This document shows positions 11,144 to 23,708 of a stretch of 64,000 nt of DNA, in pieces (position 1 is the first letter of the stretch; the number at the start of each line of letters is the position of its first letter). The notes under the pieces were generated by a model, which worked only from the letters and a program-made list of their open reading frames with translations, did not search any database and was not told the origin of the DNA. The DNA is taken from NCBI GenBank assembly GCA_002261195.1, contig MVBO01000005.1:109403-173402 (forward strand), read 5' to 3'. The translations under genes and the position numbers were made by a program. The stretch is from Bifiguratus adelaidae. Lineage: Eukaryota; Mucoromycota; Endogonomycetes; Endogonales.

Positions 11144-13081
11144 TTATTCGCGGCGTGAATGGCGCGACTTTTGGCGCAGTGGATCACGACTGCGTGGATC
11201 AATGACTTCATAATCATCTAGACTTTCCTTACGCTTCATCAGATCTTTTCCCTTGAGGTCCTTTGGAGCGACGAACCGGTTAGATAGCCATCCTTTGTCA
11301 GACTCGTCGACGGGCCGGCCAGACAAGTCATTGCAAGACTCGCAAAATGGGATACTGTGCAAGCGACAGGGTTGTGATGGATCATTGCCTTGTGGGTTTG
11401 ATGGTTGAGGCGATGAGGATGTGTCTGCTGGTGCTTTGGGGGTGGTCGAGTTACCATATGCTGGGGAGGCGAGCTGACGTTGAAAGGATTCTAATACCGC
11501 GGAAATCTGCAATCGCCATTCAATGTCAATGCGGCCAAGCAGAGCGATTTGTCATTAAGTCTATACTTACATTGCGACTTCCCTTGCCCTTTTTATCAGC
11601 TAGCGCCTGTTCTTTTTCCTTGTACTTTGCAATCAGTGCTTGCAACTCTGACTTGGGTTTGGCCGTCTTCTTTTGTAGACTTTCGTCTTTCAGATCAGCA
11701 ATTCGCTGCTTTCGTTTTGAGGATTCTTGATCAAGGGCTTTGATAGAGTCGTAGAGGTCATCAATGGTTCGCGCCTTTTTGCTTCTACAGAACCGTAGAG
11801 TAAGCGGGGGACAAGGACGTCGATGTGAGTCGGCAGAAACATTACCCTTCTCTAACTTCCGCTTCTTTGGGAGTCGCCTCTTTATCCTCTTCGGGTGTCG
11901 TGTTTGCTGGTGCTACGGGTTCGCTTATCATTGCGGGAGATGTCATGTTGGTGTCATTGTTGGTTTGGTCCCATTTCGTTGCTTGGCCATTGGGCTCCTA
12001 GTGAACTGCGTATCAGTATTCAGTTCGGCAATCCCGTGGCGTAACTGAACTCACGTGCTGCGCTTCCTTCTTTCTCGTTCGCATTTTCTGATCGATGTCC
12101 ATGTCGGCGTCATTGTTAGGCTGAAACGGTATGCTTTCCTTGAGCAAGGCAGGGTCGTCTTTTAGCAAGTCATGGCTACTTTTCGCCTTGAGTTGCGTAT
12201 CTCCCGCATCAAACTCGGATGCATCCTCGCCAAAGGAAAGCAGAGCCAAATTTCTACATGGACAGAGATGAGCAATGTGATGGTATCATTATGCCTGTGC
12301 CCTACTTTTTGCCCTTCTTTTTCTTTTTCCGTTCAAGCTCTTCGCGTCTGGCCTCCTCCTCCTTTCTCTGCATCATTTCTAATTCCTTGCGTGACACCCG
12401 TGGTATTATGTCGTCAAATGGATTAGAAATGACTTCCGTGCTCTTGATCTTTGGTGGGTATAGCGGTCTCTCATCTTCAGTCTCCATCTCTCCAATTTTT
12501 AAGACATTGAACAGCGTATCTCCGACCACCTGAGATATAGCTTAGTCGCAATATCCAGCGATCTATCTTATGCTCTTACCTTGCCAAAGATGGTATGCTT
12601 ATTCTGTAATTCCTCGGTCGGACCAAGTGTAAAGAAGAATTGGCTTGTATTGTCATTGGGCCCGGCGTTGGCCATTCCCACCAACCCTCTCCGAACAAAT
12701 CGTAACCGCGAGTGGAACTCATCGCCAAACGGTTCGCCATAGATCGAATCGCCTCCTACAAAGCAAACATTCAAAACGCGCACGCCCCCTTAGCTGCTCT
12801 GATCTCTACCTTCACCTGTCCCGGTCGGATCGCCTGTCTGGACAATAAAGTTTGGCACGATTCGGTGGAAAATGACATCGTCATAGTAATGTTCGAGACA
12901 AAGCTGTATAAAATTGCGACACGCCTTGGGTGCTTCCTTGGACCATAGTTCAATGTCAATGTCGCCTGCAGTGGTGTGTAGAATGACCTCGCCGCTGTCA
13001 AGTCCATCAGTAAAGCAAAATTGACTCGCTGCATCAGTATACTCACTTTGTATGAGGTTCGGCAATATAAATGTTGCTCAT
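11144..13081 (-). CDS. CWC27: Spliceosome-associated cyclophilin CWC27
   Basis: Start ATG at 13081 encodes MSNIYIAEPHTK, the characteristic CWC27 N terminus; an intron follows directly. The cyclophilin domain comes in order: GDIDIELWSKEAPKACRNF, HYYDDVIFHRIVPNFIVQTG, FGDEFHSRLRFVRRGLVGMA, NDNTSQFFFTLG and NKHTIFGKV. Next is the post-cyclophilin segment TEVISNPFDDIIPR, diagnostic of CWC27. A Lys/Glu-rich coiled stretch (about 12350-12300) and NLALLSFGEDASEFD follow. The C-terminal half is charged and disordered and ends with YEVIDPRSRDP and a Ser/Arg tail at 11144. CWC27 binds CWC22 in the activated spliceosome; many family members lack isomerase activity. Six or more exons with normal GT-AG introns are visible. 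Highly confident. Confidence 0.93.
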
Positions 13082-13156
13082 GAGTGCCAACCACAAAAAA
13101 GAGACGCGTTGCTAGTGAGTATATGCCCTTTCCCCAAAAAAGTCAAAAATTATAGT

Positions 13157-13238
13157 GAACAGAGTAGGATTCGAACCTACGCCTCTTACGAGACCACGGC
13201 CTTAACGTGGCGCCTTAGACCGACTCGGCCATCTGTCC
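13157..13238 (-). tRNA. tRNA-Leu (anticodon AAG)
   Basis: On the minus strand a class II tRNA of 82 nt folds cleanly. The 7-bp acceptor stem (GGACAGA with TCTGTTC) has one G-T pair. The D arm is TGGCCGAGTCGGTCTAAGGC. The anticodon stem CCACG/CGTGG surrounds the loop TTAAGGC, so the anticodon is AAG. A long variable arm (TCTCGTAAGAG) and the T arm GTAGG-TTCGAAT-CCTAC complete it. The long variable arm and D-arm sequence are typical of leucine tRNAs. No intron is present. It lies between the divergently oriented CWC27 and CYM1 genes. Confidence 0.95.
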
Positions 13239-13385
13239 TAATGATGGAAATTTAGATTTAACAATTAATATGATGTTCAAACGCCACCGCTACGCCGCCA
13301 CCGCCACCGGCCCCGAAAAGGAAATGTGTATGGTCCACGTTCCGAGATGCGTCATTTGAGCTCCGGTAAGCTTACATTAGTAGAC

Positions 13386-16300
13386 ATGCTCCGGCTTCGA
13401 GGCTCTGTCGGTGCACAGCAAAAGTGGTCTCGGGCAGCTTTACGCCCTTATCGAGAGTACAGCAGCGTCAGTAAGTGCTTTCACTGCGCATGAAGGGCTG
13501 ATGCCATGTGTTTGGGCGGGGCGCTCACCCACGATTAGGTCAACAATACAAGGTGGGCGACAAGCTTCACGGCTATTCCGTTCAAGAGGTAAAGTAACCT
13601 AATGACAAGCTTCACAACGCGCATCTCTGGATTCACCGAGTGCTTTATTTCTGTGTAGGTGCGCAATGTTCCGGAACTTCAGCTATTGGCCACTCGCTTA
13701 AGTCACGAAGCCACTGGAGCTCAGCACTTGCACGTCACCAGAGACGATTCAAACAATGTGTTTGCCGTTGGATTCTCGACACCTGTGACGGATAGCACTG
13801 GTGTACCCCATATCTTGGTAAGTGCAAGGCTTCCATGGTGACGGCTCGTTTATTCATGTGCCCGAGTACAGGAGCATACAACACTATGCGGCAGCCAAAA
13901 ATATCCTGTGCGCGATCCCTTCTTCAAAATGCTCAACCGTAGTCTTGCTACCTTTATGAATGCGTTCACTGCTAGCGACTATACCATTTATCCATTTGCC
14001 ACGACAAATGAGGTTGATTACAAGAATCTTCGAGATGTGTATATGGATTCCGCTTTCCATCCTCAACTTAGAAGATTAGATTTCCTCCAGGAAGGTTGGA
14101 GACTTGAGCATGAAGATCCCTTGGACCCGAAGTCGCCCATCGTGTTTAAAGGAGTGGTGTACAACGAGATGAAGGGGCAAATGGTAGGCTAAGGCAAACA
14201 CATCTATCGGTACCATAAGCTTATGTGAAAACCCTCTAGTCCGATCCTGGCTACCTCTTTTATCAACGGGCCCACCAGCACATGTTCCCGGGGACCACTT
14301 ATCAAAACGTCAGCGGAGGTGATCCTCGAAACATCACGGACCTAACGCACGAACAACTCGTCAAGTTTCACCATTCACATTACCACCCAAGTAACGCAAA
14401 ATTCTTCACCTACGGCAATTTTCCCTTAGAGGAGCAACTTCAATCGCTCGATGCGAAGCTTGCGGCTTTTAAGCGCATTGATGTAGAAGAGGTGAACAAG
14501 CGCGTGACGCCGTGGGATGCACCCAGACGGGTCAAGATGGCGTGTCCACCCGATCCAAGTATGTTCATACGCGCCATGATACACGTCGATGCTGAAAGTG
14601 TGTCCATGTAGTGAGCAATCCAGACCGCCAAACCAAGCTCTCCATTTCATACTTGGCGAATGACGCACAGGTGAGTGCTCTACATTGGGCATTCGCAAGG
14701 ACAACGCTTATGCATTGAGCAGGACCATTTCACCTCGTTCGCCATGCGGCTCTTGTCTTACTTTTTGTTGGATGGTCACTCATCGCCCATGTACAAGGCA
14801 TTGATTGAGACCAATCTCGGAAGCGATTTTTCGCCAAATACTGGATATGATCCATCCACAGGGTTAGATTTGCGTGCAAGAAGGGGTATCGAAGGATCCA
14901 CTGACATCTCCATTGACTTAGATCCACCTGTCTATCCATCGGTCTACAAGGCGTGAGGTCTGCCGACGTGCCAAGGGTATGATTGCAAGATTCTGTCAGC
15001 CATTCTTATGAACTCAATATGTTAACTAGGTAGAAGAAACGATCAAACAAGTCTTGCAAGATGTCAAACGCGATGGCATCGAGCCCAAACGCATCGAAGC
15101 TGCCATCCATCAGATGGAACTCTCCCAAAAGCATGTAAGTCTCTCTTTTGCCGCCTTGGTGTCATTCTCATATCCTGACAGAAAACCGCGGATTTCGGCT
15201 TATCAATCATGCACACCATTTCGTCATCGTGGTTCAATGGTTCCAATCCCATCGATTCACTCGAGATCAACAAGGTAACTGAGCCTTCGTGCTTCTTTGC
15301 TGGACCCTAACACAAATTTCACCAGATGATTGAGAGATTAAAAAGCGAATTGGCAAAAGGTGGCCTCTTTGAGTCGTCGATCGAAAAGTACCTTCTCAGC
15401 AACCCTCATCAGCTCACCTTTATCATGGAACCAGAAGAGTCATTCTCTGCGAATTTGATTGCTGATGAACAAGCAAGATTGAAGCACAAGCTGTCGCAAT
15501 TGAACGCTGCGGACGAGAAACGCATATATGACGATGGTTTAGAATTGCTCAAAAATCAGGATCAAACAGAGGAGCTCTCTTGCTTGCCCACCTTGACCAT
15601 GCAGGACATTGCTCCAACGACAAAGCATGTGTCACTCGATCACACGGGCATTGGCGAGACACCAGTACAGTGGCGTACAACATCGACCAATGGTATCACA
15701 TACTTTAGGGCCATCAGCGCTTGGGATCATGTTCCCGAGGAACTAAAGCTCTATGTGCCGTTGTTTTGCGACGCAATCACCTCATTAGGTACGAAGAAGC
15801 GAACCATGCAAGAGATTGATGATGACGTTCGCTTGTACACTGGCGGACTTCGAGTTGCACCGTTCCTCTCAACGAATCATTCAGACATTGACCAGATCGA
15901 AGAAGGAATTTCGCTGTCTGGCAATTGCCTGGATCGAAATATCCCTAAAATGTACAGCTTACTCTCGGAGATCATCCATGAAACCGACTTTGACAACGTA
16001 TCCAAGCTCAAGACGCTTATCATGGGCAATGCTTCGGGACTCGTGAATTCAGTGGCCGAATCAGGGCACGTGTTTGCCAGAACGATCGCCGAGAGCTCTC
16101 TGACACCGTCTCGTGCCGCGTCGGAAGTCTATGGCGGCATGACCCAAGTGGATTTCATGAGCAAACTTGCAGAGACTGAAGACTTGTCTGATGTGATTGC
16201 GAAACTCAAGGCCATTGCCGCTATTGCACTCAAGAAATCGAGCATTCGTGCGGCCGTTACCTGTGGCGAGGAAAGCGTACAAGCCAACGAGGAAACTCTT

Positions 16301-17090
16301 ACTCAGTTCTTGTCTGGTCTCTCGACGCAATCACCCTCACAGCCTTCTCCTAATGTCTTTACGCCTCACTACACCAAAATGTTTTATCCACTTCCATTTT
16401 CTGTCAATTACACTGCACAAGTTGTTCGAGGTGTGCCATACACGCACAGCGATGGGGCCAAGCTTGCCCTCCTTTCTTCTCTTGTGACGACACACTTTCT
16501 TCATCGAGAGATTCGGGAAAAGGGTGGTGCATATGGCGGTGGTTCCCGGTATGGTGGCCTAAATGGCACTTTCTCCTTTTATTCATACCGAGATCCTCGC
16601 AACGTGGAGACGCTCGATACCTTTCAACGCGCGCTGGATTGGGTCATGTCCCGTTCCTTTAGTGAGCGGGTAAGTGCTTGGAGATGCGCAAAACACACGT
16701 GGATTAAGCAACCGTAGGAATTGACCGAGGCGAAATTGTCTCTTTTCCAAGGCATTGATGCTCCTTTAAGTGTTGCAGAGGAAGGATTGATCAATTTCAG
16801 TGATGGCATCAATGAAGACATGCGTCAAAGGTAAGATTTAGGCGGGCATGGCATTGAGACTGAATGCGCCCCTCAGACGCCGTGAGCAACTCTTGATGGT
16901 CAATGAACAAGACGTCAAAGAGGCCGCTGACAAGTATCTTGTGAGCGCTTTCAAGGATGGCAAGACATCCATGGCGGTCTTGGGAGTGGATACACCCAAG
17001 ATCAGCTCGGCTTCTGGATGGGACATTAAGCGATTCGGTGCCTTGAACAATGGCGCTGGCGGGGAGCCAATAGCGGCAAATGCCATGTAA
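13386..17090 (+). CDS. CYM1: Mitochondrial presequence protease CYM1/PreP (M16C metallopeptidase)
   Basis: Degrades cleaved targeting presequences and other unstructured peptides in the mitochondrial matrix. Start ATG at 13386 gives a basic presequence ([20 protein letters not shown]). Following exons read [32 protein letters not shown] and [17 protein letters not shown], all closely matching CYM1. The inverted zinc motif HILEH (HxxEH) is split by an intron between Leu and Glu (about 13817-13872). [33 protein letters not shown] and [10 protein letters not shown] follow. The second M16 half includes [13 protein letters not shown] (about 16510-16560), the Arg/Tyr substrate-binding pair. The gene ends at TAA 17088-17090. 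About ten exons give roughly 1,000 residues, the usual length. It converges on the next gene with 62 bp between stops. No lesions seen. Confidence 0.94.
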
Positions 17091-17152
17091 CACGATTCAT
17101 CTTCACACCTGTATGATACATCAAAAGGCAAAGAAACAATTAGATCTACATG

Positions 17153-18184
17153 TCACATTTTCCCTTTGGCATCCTCATCGAGTCCAGTGACTTCCCATCC
17201 GTCGACGGCCTGTCGAATCTCATCCGCCACCTCTTTGACGCCCGCTTCATCTCGACCAACCACGCTCACAACGACCCTGACTTGTCGTCCCTGCGCATCC
17301 GATACACCTCCCCATTTGGGGTACGATCCAACCTTGATGTCGCGCGATTTCACCTTGGCTTGAATATCCGTCAATGCATCTGCAATCGCACCTTCGGGCA
17401 GTGACGTGCCGACCTGAGATCGATAATACCGAGCATATCCCACTTGGCCCTCCCCGCTGAATCCAGCGGCCTCCAGTTTCTTTTGCTTGACCGACAAGAT
17501 GTGCGGTTTGAGGCCCTGGAGCAATTGCTCAAAGAGCCGGGGAATACCCGGCAGAATGTGGATATTCCCATTCACAACCACGACCGGTACCCACAGCTCA
17601 GGCACCGGCCGTAGGATGGTAGCAGGCGATGGAAAGGTGGCCATCCGTTTCCTCGCATTGGTCAAATCCCACTTTGGATCCCTCTGTACCGACAATCGGA
17701 CCATATCCTCACACGTCTTGTTGTCCAAGGCCAAGGGCAAGTTGTAGGCTGCCGCAATGGATCCATAGGTGATATCATCGTGCGTTGGACCGATACCTCC
17801 ACTCGTAAAGACCAAGTCGAATCGATCGCTCAATCGACGTACCGTCTCTTTGATATCCGCTTCGTCGTCCGGTATCACTTCGACCCGCTTCAGGTCGACA
17901 CCAAGATCAAAACAAAACCGTGCTACACCATGGGTTAGTCGCAACAAGGACAAGACAGAGGACTTACCGAGGTAGTTGGTGTTACTGTCCTTGGTCTTGC
18001 CATTCAGGATTTCATCCCCGATGATACAAATGGCCGCTCTCGTGGACGTCTTCTCGACCGATATCTGTTCAACCGACATGCTATAGGGTAGGCGTGTTGT
18101 AAAGGCAGGAAGTGCACAAAGGCGTTGACGAGCAAGAGTTGTAGAGACGGCGCGCAAGGACGGTGCGATCCGCCAGTGTGACAT
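17153..18184 (-). CDS. Molybdopterin-binding (MPTb/CinA-N-like) domain protein
   Basis: The frame reads through a 45-nt in-frame intron (17967-17923, GTAAGT...GTAG); spliced, the protein is about 328 residues. Core motifs AAICIIGDEILNGKTKDSN and LVFTSGGIGPTHDDITY are the signature of the MoaB/MogA/CinA MPTb domain, also found as the N-terminal part of animal FAD synthase (FLAD1). ILPGIPRLFEQLL and GSYPKWGG continue that match. The first 35 residues (basic, SLRAVSTTLARQRLCAL) look like a mitochondrial presequence; Met36 (18079) could start a cytosolic form. In animals this domain has FAD hydrolase activity; here function is unproven and no PAPS-reductase/FAD synthase half is present. The gene is divergent from RAC. 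Confidence 0.8.
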   Translation of the reverse strand: MSHWRIAPSLRAVSTTLARQRLCALPAFTTRLPYSMSVEQISVEKTSTRAAICIIGDEILNGKTKDSNTNYLGKSSVLSLLRLTHGVARFCFDLGVDLKRVEVIPDDEADIKETVRRLSDRFDLVFTSGGIGPTHDDITYGSIAAAYNLPLALDNKTCEDMVRLSVQRDPKWDLTNARKRMATFPSPATILRPVPELWVPVVVVNGNIHILPGIPRLFEQLLQGLKPHILSVKQKKLEAAGFSGEGQVGYARYYRSQVGTSLPEGAIADALTDIQAKVKSRDIKVGSYPKWGGVSDAQGRQVRVVVSVVGRDEAGVKEVADEIRQAVDGWEVTGLDEDAKGKM

Positions 18185-18866
18185 TCACACGCAAGGCTAA
18201 ACGCGTGACCATGACGTCTAAAACACGCGCGTCAAAGGGAGCGCGTGACTAGCGCGCGCGCGAGAGAGAGAGCAAACAGCAGGCGTTCGGATTGCGAAAG
18301 GGTAAGGTGACATGCATGGTTCACTTGCCGAGGCTATCCAAGGCGTTGCCGTAAGAGAGACCTTGTGTGTTTTATCGATCCCTCTGGCCCCTCTTTCTGT
18401 CCCTTGACGACTTTATTCCTGGAGGCTCTATCCCGATACAATGCTTACTCATCTCTCTCTCTATCTAGATCAATGTATCCTAAGAGCCGCGGGCAGTATG
18501 CCACTCCACTCCGATCCCATCCTCTACATCCATAGGCCAAGATGCAAGCCCAATCCCACACACCTCCATTGTTCTACACTCCATGGTCAATACAGGACCA
18601 CTGGTCCATCATCATTTCATGTTTTTTACCACATATCCTATCCATGCATCGTCTCCTCTCAATATACAACCTCTACTCTCTCTAATCCATTGTTGTAGAA
18701 CAAGAGACAAGAGACAATGTTGCTGCAGAGGGCAGAGTGTTGCAGATCCCGTGTGAAATTATAATTCTCGCGCTCTTCTCTTTCACTCTCTCTTTCCGTC
18801 TTCCTCTCTCTTCTCTTACTCTTTCTTCCATAGTAGGCTTGAGGAAACGGGCGTGATTAGTCCATT
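18185..18866. promoter_or_regulatory. Divergent upstream region with simple repeats and a polypyrimidine leader
   Basis: This 682-bp spacer separates the MPTb-domain gene from RAC. It contains a purine-pyrimidine alternation followed by GA repeats near 18255-18275 (GCGCGCGCG then GAGAGAGAG). A long CT-rich tract on the plus strand covers about 18770-18835, just before RAC. Pyrimidine-rich leaders are common upstream of highly expressed fungal genes. No coding frame is supported. Confidence 0.45.
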
Positions 18867-19665
<799 letters not shown>

Positions 19666-19863
19666 GGTATGTGGTGCGTTTGCCCTATTGGTTGGACTAT
19701 TTCCTTCTTGCTCTATGGATCCTTGTAATAAGTATAGATAGTAAACATCATCGCCTCAAAGATACGCGAGGAGGAGAGTATGGTTCCATTTTATTACATT
19801 ACGTTGCGGTCGGCTCGCTTGGAGCGTCGTCTACAATAAGAGAATGGGGCGGTACATCGGTGC

Positions 19864-20739
19864 CTACACTAGTAAAAGCGTCGTGCCAATAATCAGGGAG
19901 GCGAGAAGGGTATAGGAAATGAGATTGTGTGTGGCGCCAGCCATCACACCAGTGTCGCCTAGCTGGAGCACAATGACAGGACTCGTGATGGAGCCATTGG
20001 AAGGTTGGTTGTCGACTACCACGACAAGGGTGGGTGTGGATTGTTCACCGTGTGCCGCGTCGGTATTGGTTGGTGGAAGGGACATGGTGGCACTGGTGGT
20101 TTGGAAGTAGGCATGGGAATCCGTGGAGACAAGAGCTTTACTATCGGTGGATTGCGTGCTGTTGGATGCGGACGTGGCCGGGCTGAATGTTGGTGTAGTT
20201 GACGAGGGTTTTTCAGAAGACGATGAAGTGTCCGTTTTCGAGGTGTGAATGGAAGATGTGATTTTCAAGGAGGAGGAGAACGGGGGCGTGACGGTTGAAG
20301 ATGGTGTGTTTGTCGACGGCGTGGTCGATGAGAAAGGAGCAAAGGTGGGCTCTGAGGTAGTCGTCTGTGAGGGTGAGTGGATTTGAGGAGTGCGTTCGCT
20401 GGAAGCGGAGGTTAATGAGGTGGATGGCGTCGAGGATGTGCTTGATGTGGGAATTTTGATAAAAGGGACGAACCAATCTGTGGAGGATAGCGATGACGAC
20501 GCGGATGCCGCACTCATGATGGAAGCTGATGTGGATGTAGAAGCAGGCGACGTGGTGGTATCAGGCGCTCCGGACGAGGCACTCGACACGATCCGTTTCA
20601 CAGGCTGTACCTGGTGTGCTTCATGGTACCATACTCGTCTTGCACCTTGAACTTGCGTCAATAACATGAGACAAAGTACCACTACGAAATGAGGCGTCAA
20701 CCATCCAGCCTGGCGACCAATCGTGCGGCTGGGCGGCAT
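19864..20739 (-). CDS. Ser/Thr-rich secreted, probably GPI-anchored surface protein
   Basis: The ATG chosen at 20739 (MPPSRTIGRQAGWL) is followed by a strong hydrophobic segment HFVVVLCLMLLTQVQGA, a likely signal peptide with cleavage after Gly-Ala; an earlier in-frame ATG at 20775 is possible. The body (about residues 45-255) is dominated by Ser, Thr, Pro and Ala and should be heavily O-mannosylated. The C terminus NLISYTLLASLIIGTTLLLV is a hydrophobic tail preceded by small residues, fitting a GPI-attachment signal. There is no intron. I do not recognise any enzymatic domain. Mucin-like wall or membrane adhesin/stress sensor is a reasonable guess only; a single-pass sensor is less likely because no cytoplasmic tail follows the hydrophobic end. 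Confidence 0.7.
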   Translation of the reverse strand: MPPSRTIGRQAGWLTPHFVVVLCLMLLTQVQGARRVWYHEAHQVQPVKRIVSSASSGAPDTTTSPASTSTSASIMSAASASSSLSSTDWFVPFIKIPTSSTSSTPSTSLTSASSERTPQIHSPSQTTTSEPTFAPFSSTTPSTNTPSSTVTPPFSSSLKITSSIHTSKTDTSSSSEKPSSTTPTFSPATSASNSTQSTDSKALVSTDSHAYFQTTSATMSLPPTNTDAAHGEQSTPTLVVVVDNQPSNGSITSPVIVLQLGDTGVMAGATHNLISYTLLASLIIGTTLLLV

Positions 20740-21062
20740 CGTGGAACTCGAGTCTATACTCGGATGATGCACCATATGGATGAAAGAGATCACTCAAAGA
20801 TGCACCATGCGCTCGTTGACGTGGTTCAGAGGCCTATTACCAGTCTAAATCACTCGTTGAGTGACTCAATGTGCCAAGAGACAGGACCGGGAGACAGAAG
20901 AGCAAGACCTTGACCATAGAATGTTGCACAAGAACCCTAACCCATTTATAATTGATGACGTAGACATTTTGGTGGCGTTGAGCTGGAGAGAACAATGGTT
21001 CACATCACACACGCCCAAAGTGAAATAACAATAATAGTGCGCAAAGGATAAGCTCTAGATGG
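20740..21062. other. Intergenic, nothing coding recognised
   Basis: Upstream region of the Ser/Thr-rich surface protein and downstream of the MRI1 stop at 21063. A Leu/Ser-type low-complexity stretch is absent and no frame resembles a known protein. It presumably contains the promoter of the surface-protein gene and the 3' end of the isomerase transcript. Confidence 0.4.
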
Positions 21063-22260
21063 TTATAGCTTGCCATGAGCAGTCAGGAAAGACTTCATGT
21101 CAAACACGTCGCTGCCTTCAGCCTTTTCCACCACGCCTACTTCGGTGACAATGGCAGAAATGAGTTGTGCAGGTGTTACGTCAAAGCTTGGATTCCAGAC
21201 ACCGATACCGTTGGCTGCTACGCGTATCAATTGTGAATGTACGTCACCCTTGGGTTCCTCGTCAATTGATTGAATGACTGCGCCTGTGAGGGTAGTGACT
21301 TCGTTGGGTTTCCGTTGCTCGATATGAATGTCCTTGCCAGAGGCTGTATTGAGATCAACCGACGTCGATGGAGCAGTGACAATAAATTTGACATTGTGAT
21401 GTTTGGCCACAATGGCAAGTTGATAGGTTCCAATCTTGTTGGCGGTATCACCGTTGGCAGCCACCCGGTCGGCTCCAACAACGACAGCAGCGATAGGCTG
21501 TTGTTGCATTAACGCTGAGGCCATGTTGTCACAAATCAACGTTGCCGGTATGGACTCGTAGACCAATTCGTAGGCCGTCAATCGGGATCCTTGATTGTAA
21601 GGCCGAGTTTCGGTACAATAAGCGTGCTTAAGCTGTCCGGCCTTGTGCAGATCACGAATGATACCTAGCGCTGTTCCCCACCCAGCGGTAGCCAATGATC
21701 TAGCAAAAAGGGGGGTCAGAAGCACGCTCAAAAGACAAAAAGCGTACTTACCCAGTGTTACAATGGGTCAAAACCTGGACCTTGTCGGGAGCTTGCTGGA
21801 GCAGCCATTCGGCACCAAATCGACCAATATTTTGATTATCCTTGACATCATCGACGAGCATTTGCTCTGCAGCCGCCACATAAGCGTCCACCACCTCTTC
21901 TCCCGTCGTTGCTCGGTCGCCTACTCGTTCGACCAGTGCCTGAAGCTTCTTGGCCGCATCAAACAAATTGACTGCCGTAGGCCGAGACGTCTTTAGATAG
22001 TCTAGTGAAGCAACGATGAACTTGACTGCTCCAGCAGCATCAGGAAAAGGCGACGTGCCCTGTTGTTGAACCAACTCGACGGCCAGAGAGAGTGCCGCAA
22101 CAATGGCAATGGCAGGTGCTCCACGCACTTGCATGGTCTTGATGGCCGCATGACCGTCTTGGCTGTTCTTTATAGGTACATAGGTCGTCTGATGAGGAAG
22201 TCGAAGTTGATCGAGGATAGACAGTGAGCCTCGATTATACCGAATCGCCTCGAGTGTCAT
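21063..22260 (-). CDS. MRI1: Methylthioribose-1-phosphate isomerase (MRI1)
   Basis: Converts 5-methylthioribose-1-phosphate to methylthioribulose-1-phosphate in the methionine salvage pathway; related to the eIF2B alpha/beta/delta fold. Exon 1 (22260 to about 21752) encodes [39 protein letters not shown] and ends VLTHCNTG, containing the conserved catalytic Cys. An intron of about 50 nt follows. Exon 2 (about 21700-21063) starts [21 protein letters not shown]. It contains [36 protein letters not shown] (the conserved catalytic Asp and substrate loop) and [12 protein letters not shown]. The length of about 385 residues is usual. All key motifs are present and there is no lesion. The gene sits alone, with no other methionine-salvage genes nearby. 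Confidence 0.94.
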
Positions 22261-23708
22261 GGCAAAGTGATATTTTTGGTCACACCAATTCAGACAACGT
22301 GGATCAGACGGAACCCGTTTAAGAAGGGATGTGAAGAGTTTACCAAACCAACTTTAGGATAAGATGGAACAACTTCAGTTATCGTGTACACTTGGATTAG
22401 ATCTACTATCTCTACTTCCCCTGCTTCCCCTCGATTTGGTTTCCTTCGCCTTTGCATCGTTGCATCTTTTATAAAGCGACATGTCTGCGCATTACTCGGG
22501 TGTGCTGTTCTCTCCAGGGGAACGGGGAACACGTAATCCATCGGTTCAAGCTGGGTCAATGAAGACACATTTGCCTTCTGTGCTCCGGAGGAACTCGTTT
22601 GAATTTCCAGAGATATAGATCCTCGGGCACAAGTTTGGGGACACGTCCGGGAGAAGTTAGGTATTGGATCTTGCTTTTTGGATGTTCACGCCGACATTGT
22701 CGGTATCCATGCAGCTATAGAACTTGAATGAATGCTTTGCCCCTTGAAAGGCGGAAAATGCCCGCCTCGAGGTCCACCACGCAGCTGGAAATCAACCTTT
22801 TTGACGTCGTCAGCAAGCTTGAGCGGGTCTTTCGTCACTCCTAATAGACTGGTCATCAGCATTGCCACTGGAAGCCAATTTTGTCCTGACCCACTATTTC
22901 TGTTGTTCCTCAGTGCAGTCGGCGTATGCAGCCTTCATTAGGCACTTTTTCGCTGTAGACTTCGAAGTTAAGCGGATGTGGTTGGATTAGATGACGCTGT
23001 GGAAGTTCATTACCTGAATGTTGAGCTATATGATTGTGATATCGAGAGTTACGTAACTGGTAATCCAAGAGGTCCGGATGGGAAATCTGTATGAAGAGCG
23101 AATAACAGTAGAGGCGACAAAACACCAAATCTTGAGGACTTGGTCATGGAAAGTTTTGAGTCCACTGTCTTCCAACTTGCTCGCCAGGAGAGACATGGCC
23201 TTGATAGATCTAAATGGGTGTGACTTGCAGTCATCGTAGCGAGTATGTTTTACGGTTGGTCAGGCTTCCAGCACCAGCCGTAGGTAGTCAGAAGAGATGA
23301 TAGAGAACTACCGCAGCGAAAGTAAACAACATATATCAGAACCATAGAAGGCCAAGGACAAGCTGCAATGGTCGCGCATACGATAGGCTCGTCCTCAGTA
23401 GGTACGCCTCTTGACATGGTGCAAGTTATGGGGTTTATATATAAGTTTATATATCGATGCCACTGACCACATGAGAAACCATGGCTACGTCAACATGTGT
23501 TCTTTGGGATTCTTTCATTGAGTTTGATCAGCCCATTGTTCTACTAAATTCTGAGGTGATCAGGTGTAGCGAGATAATTCATGGCATCTTGTGTGGGACA
23601 TGGAAATATTCTGCGTATGAGGAGATGCAAGAGAACCTTTGTGGCTTGTTCAAAGCTAGATCGAGCGATCAGGCCAGGATAGCAGACATATATATCAACA
23701 TTCAGCCA
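22261..23708. other. 1.4-kb gene-poor interval
   Basis: No gene can be supported here. The longest frames are under 100 codons and lack splice-linked partners or recognisable domains. One minus-strand frame near 22868-22690 reads DPLKLADDVKKVDFQLRGG and then GPRGGHFPPFKGQS. It might be a remnant of a degraded coding sequence, but I cannot name a family with confidence. No terminal repeats, transposase-like frame or tandem repeats were seen. It separates MRI1 from the tandem MFS pair. Confidence 0.4.

Noticed and set aside
13082-13156. Additional small RNA gene next to tRNA-Leu
   Set aside because: Only a short A-rich stretch between CWC27 and the tRNA; no second fold recognised.
18241-18280. 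GCGCGCG/GAGAGAG tract as a Z-DNA or promoter switch upstream of Rac
   Set aside because: Short simple repeats in an intergenic region; no further evidence for a structural role.
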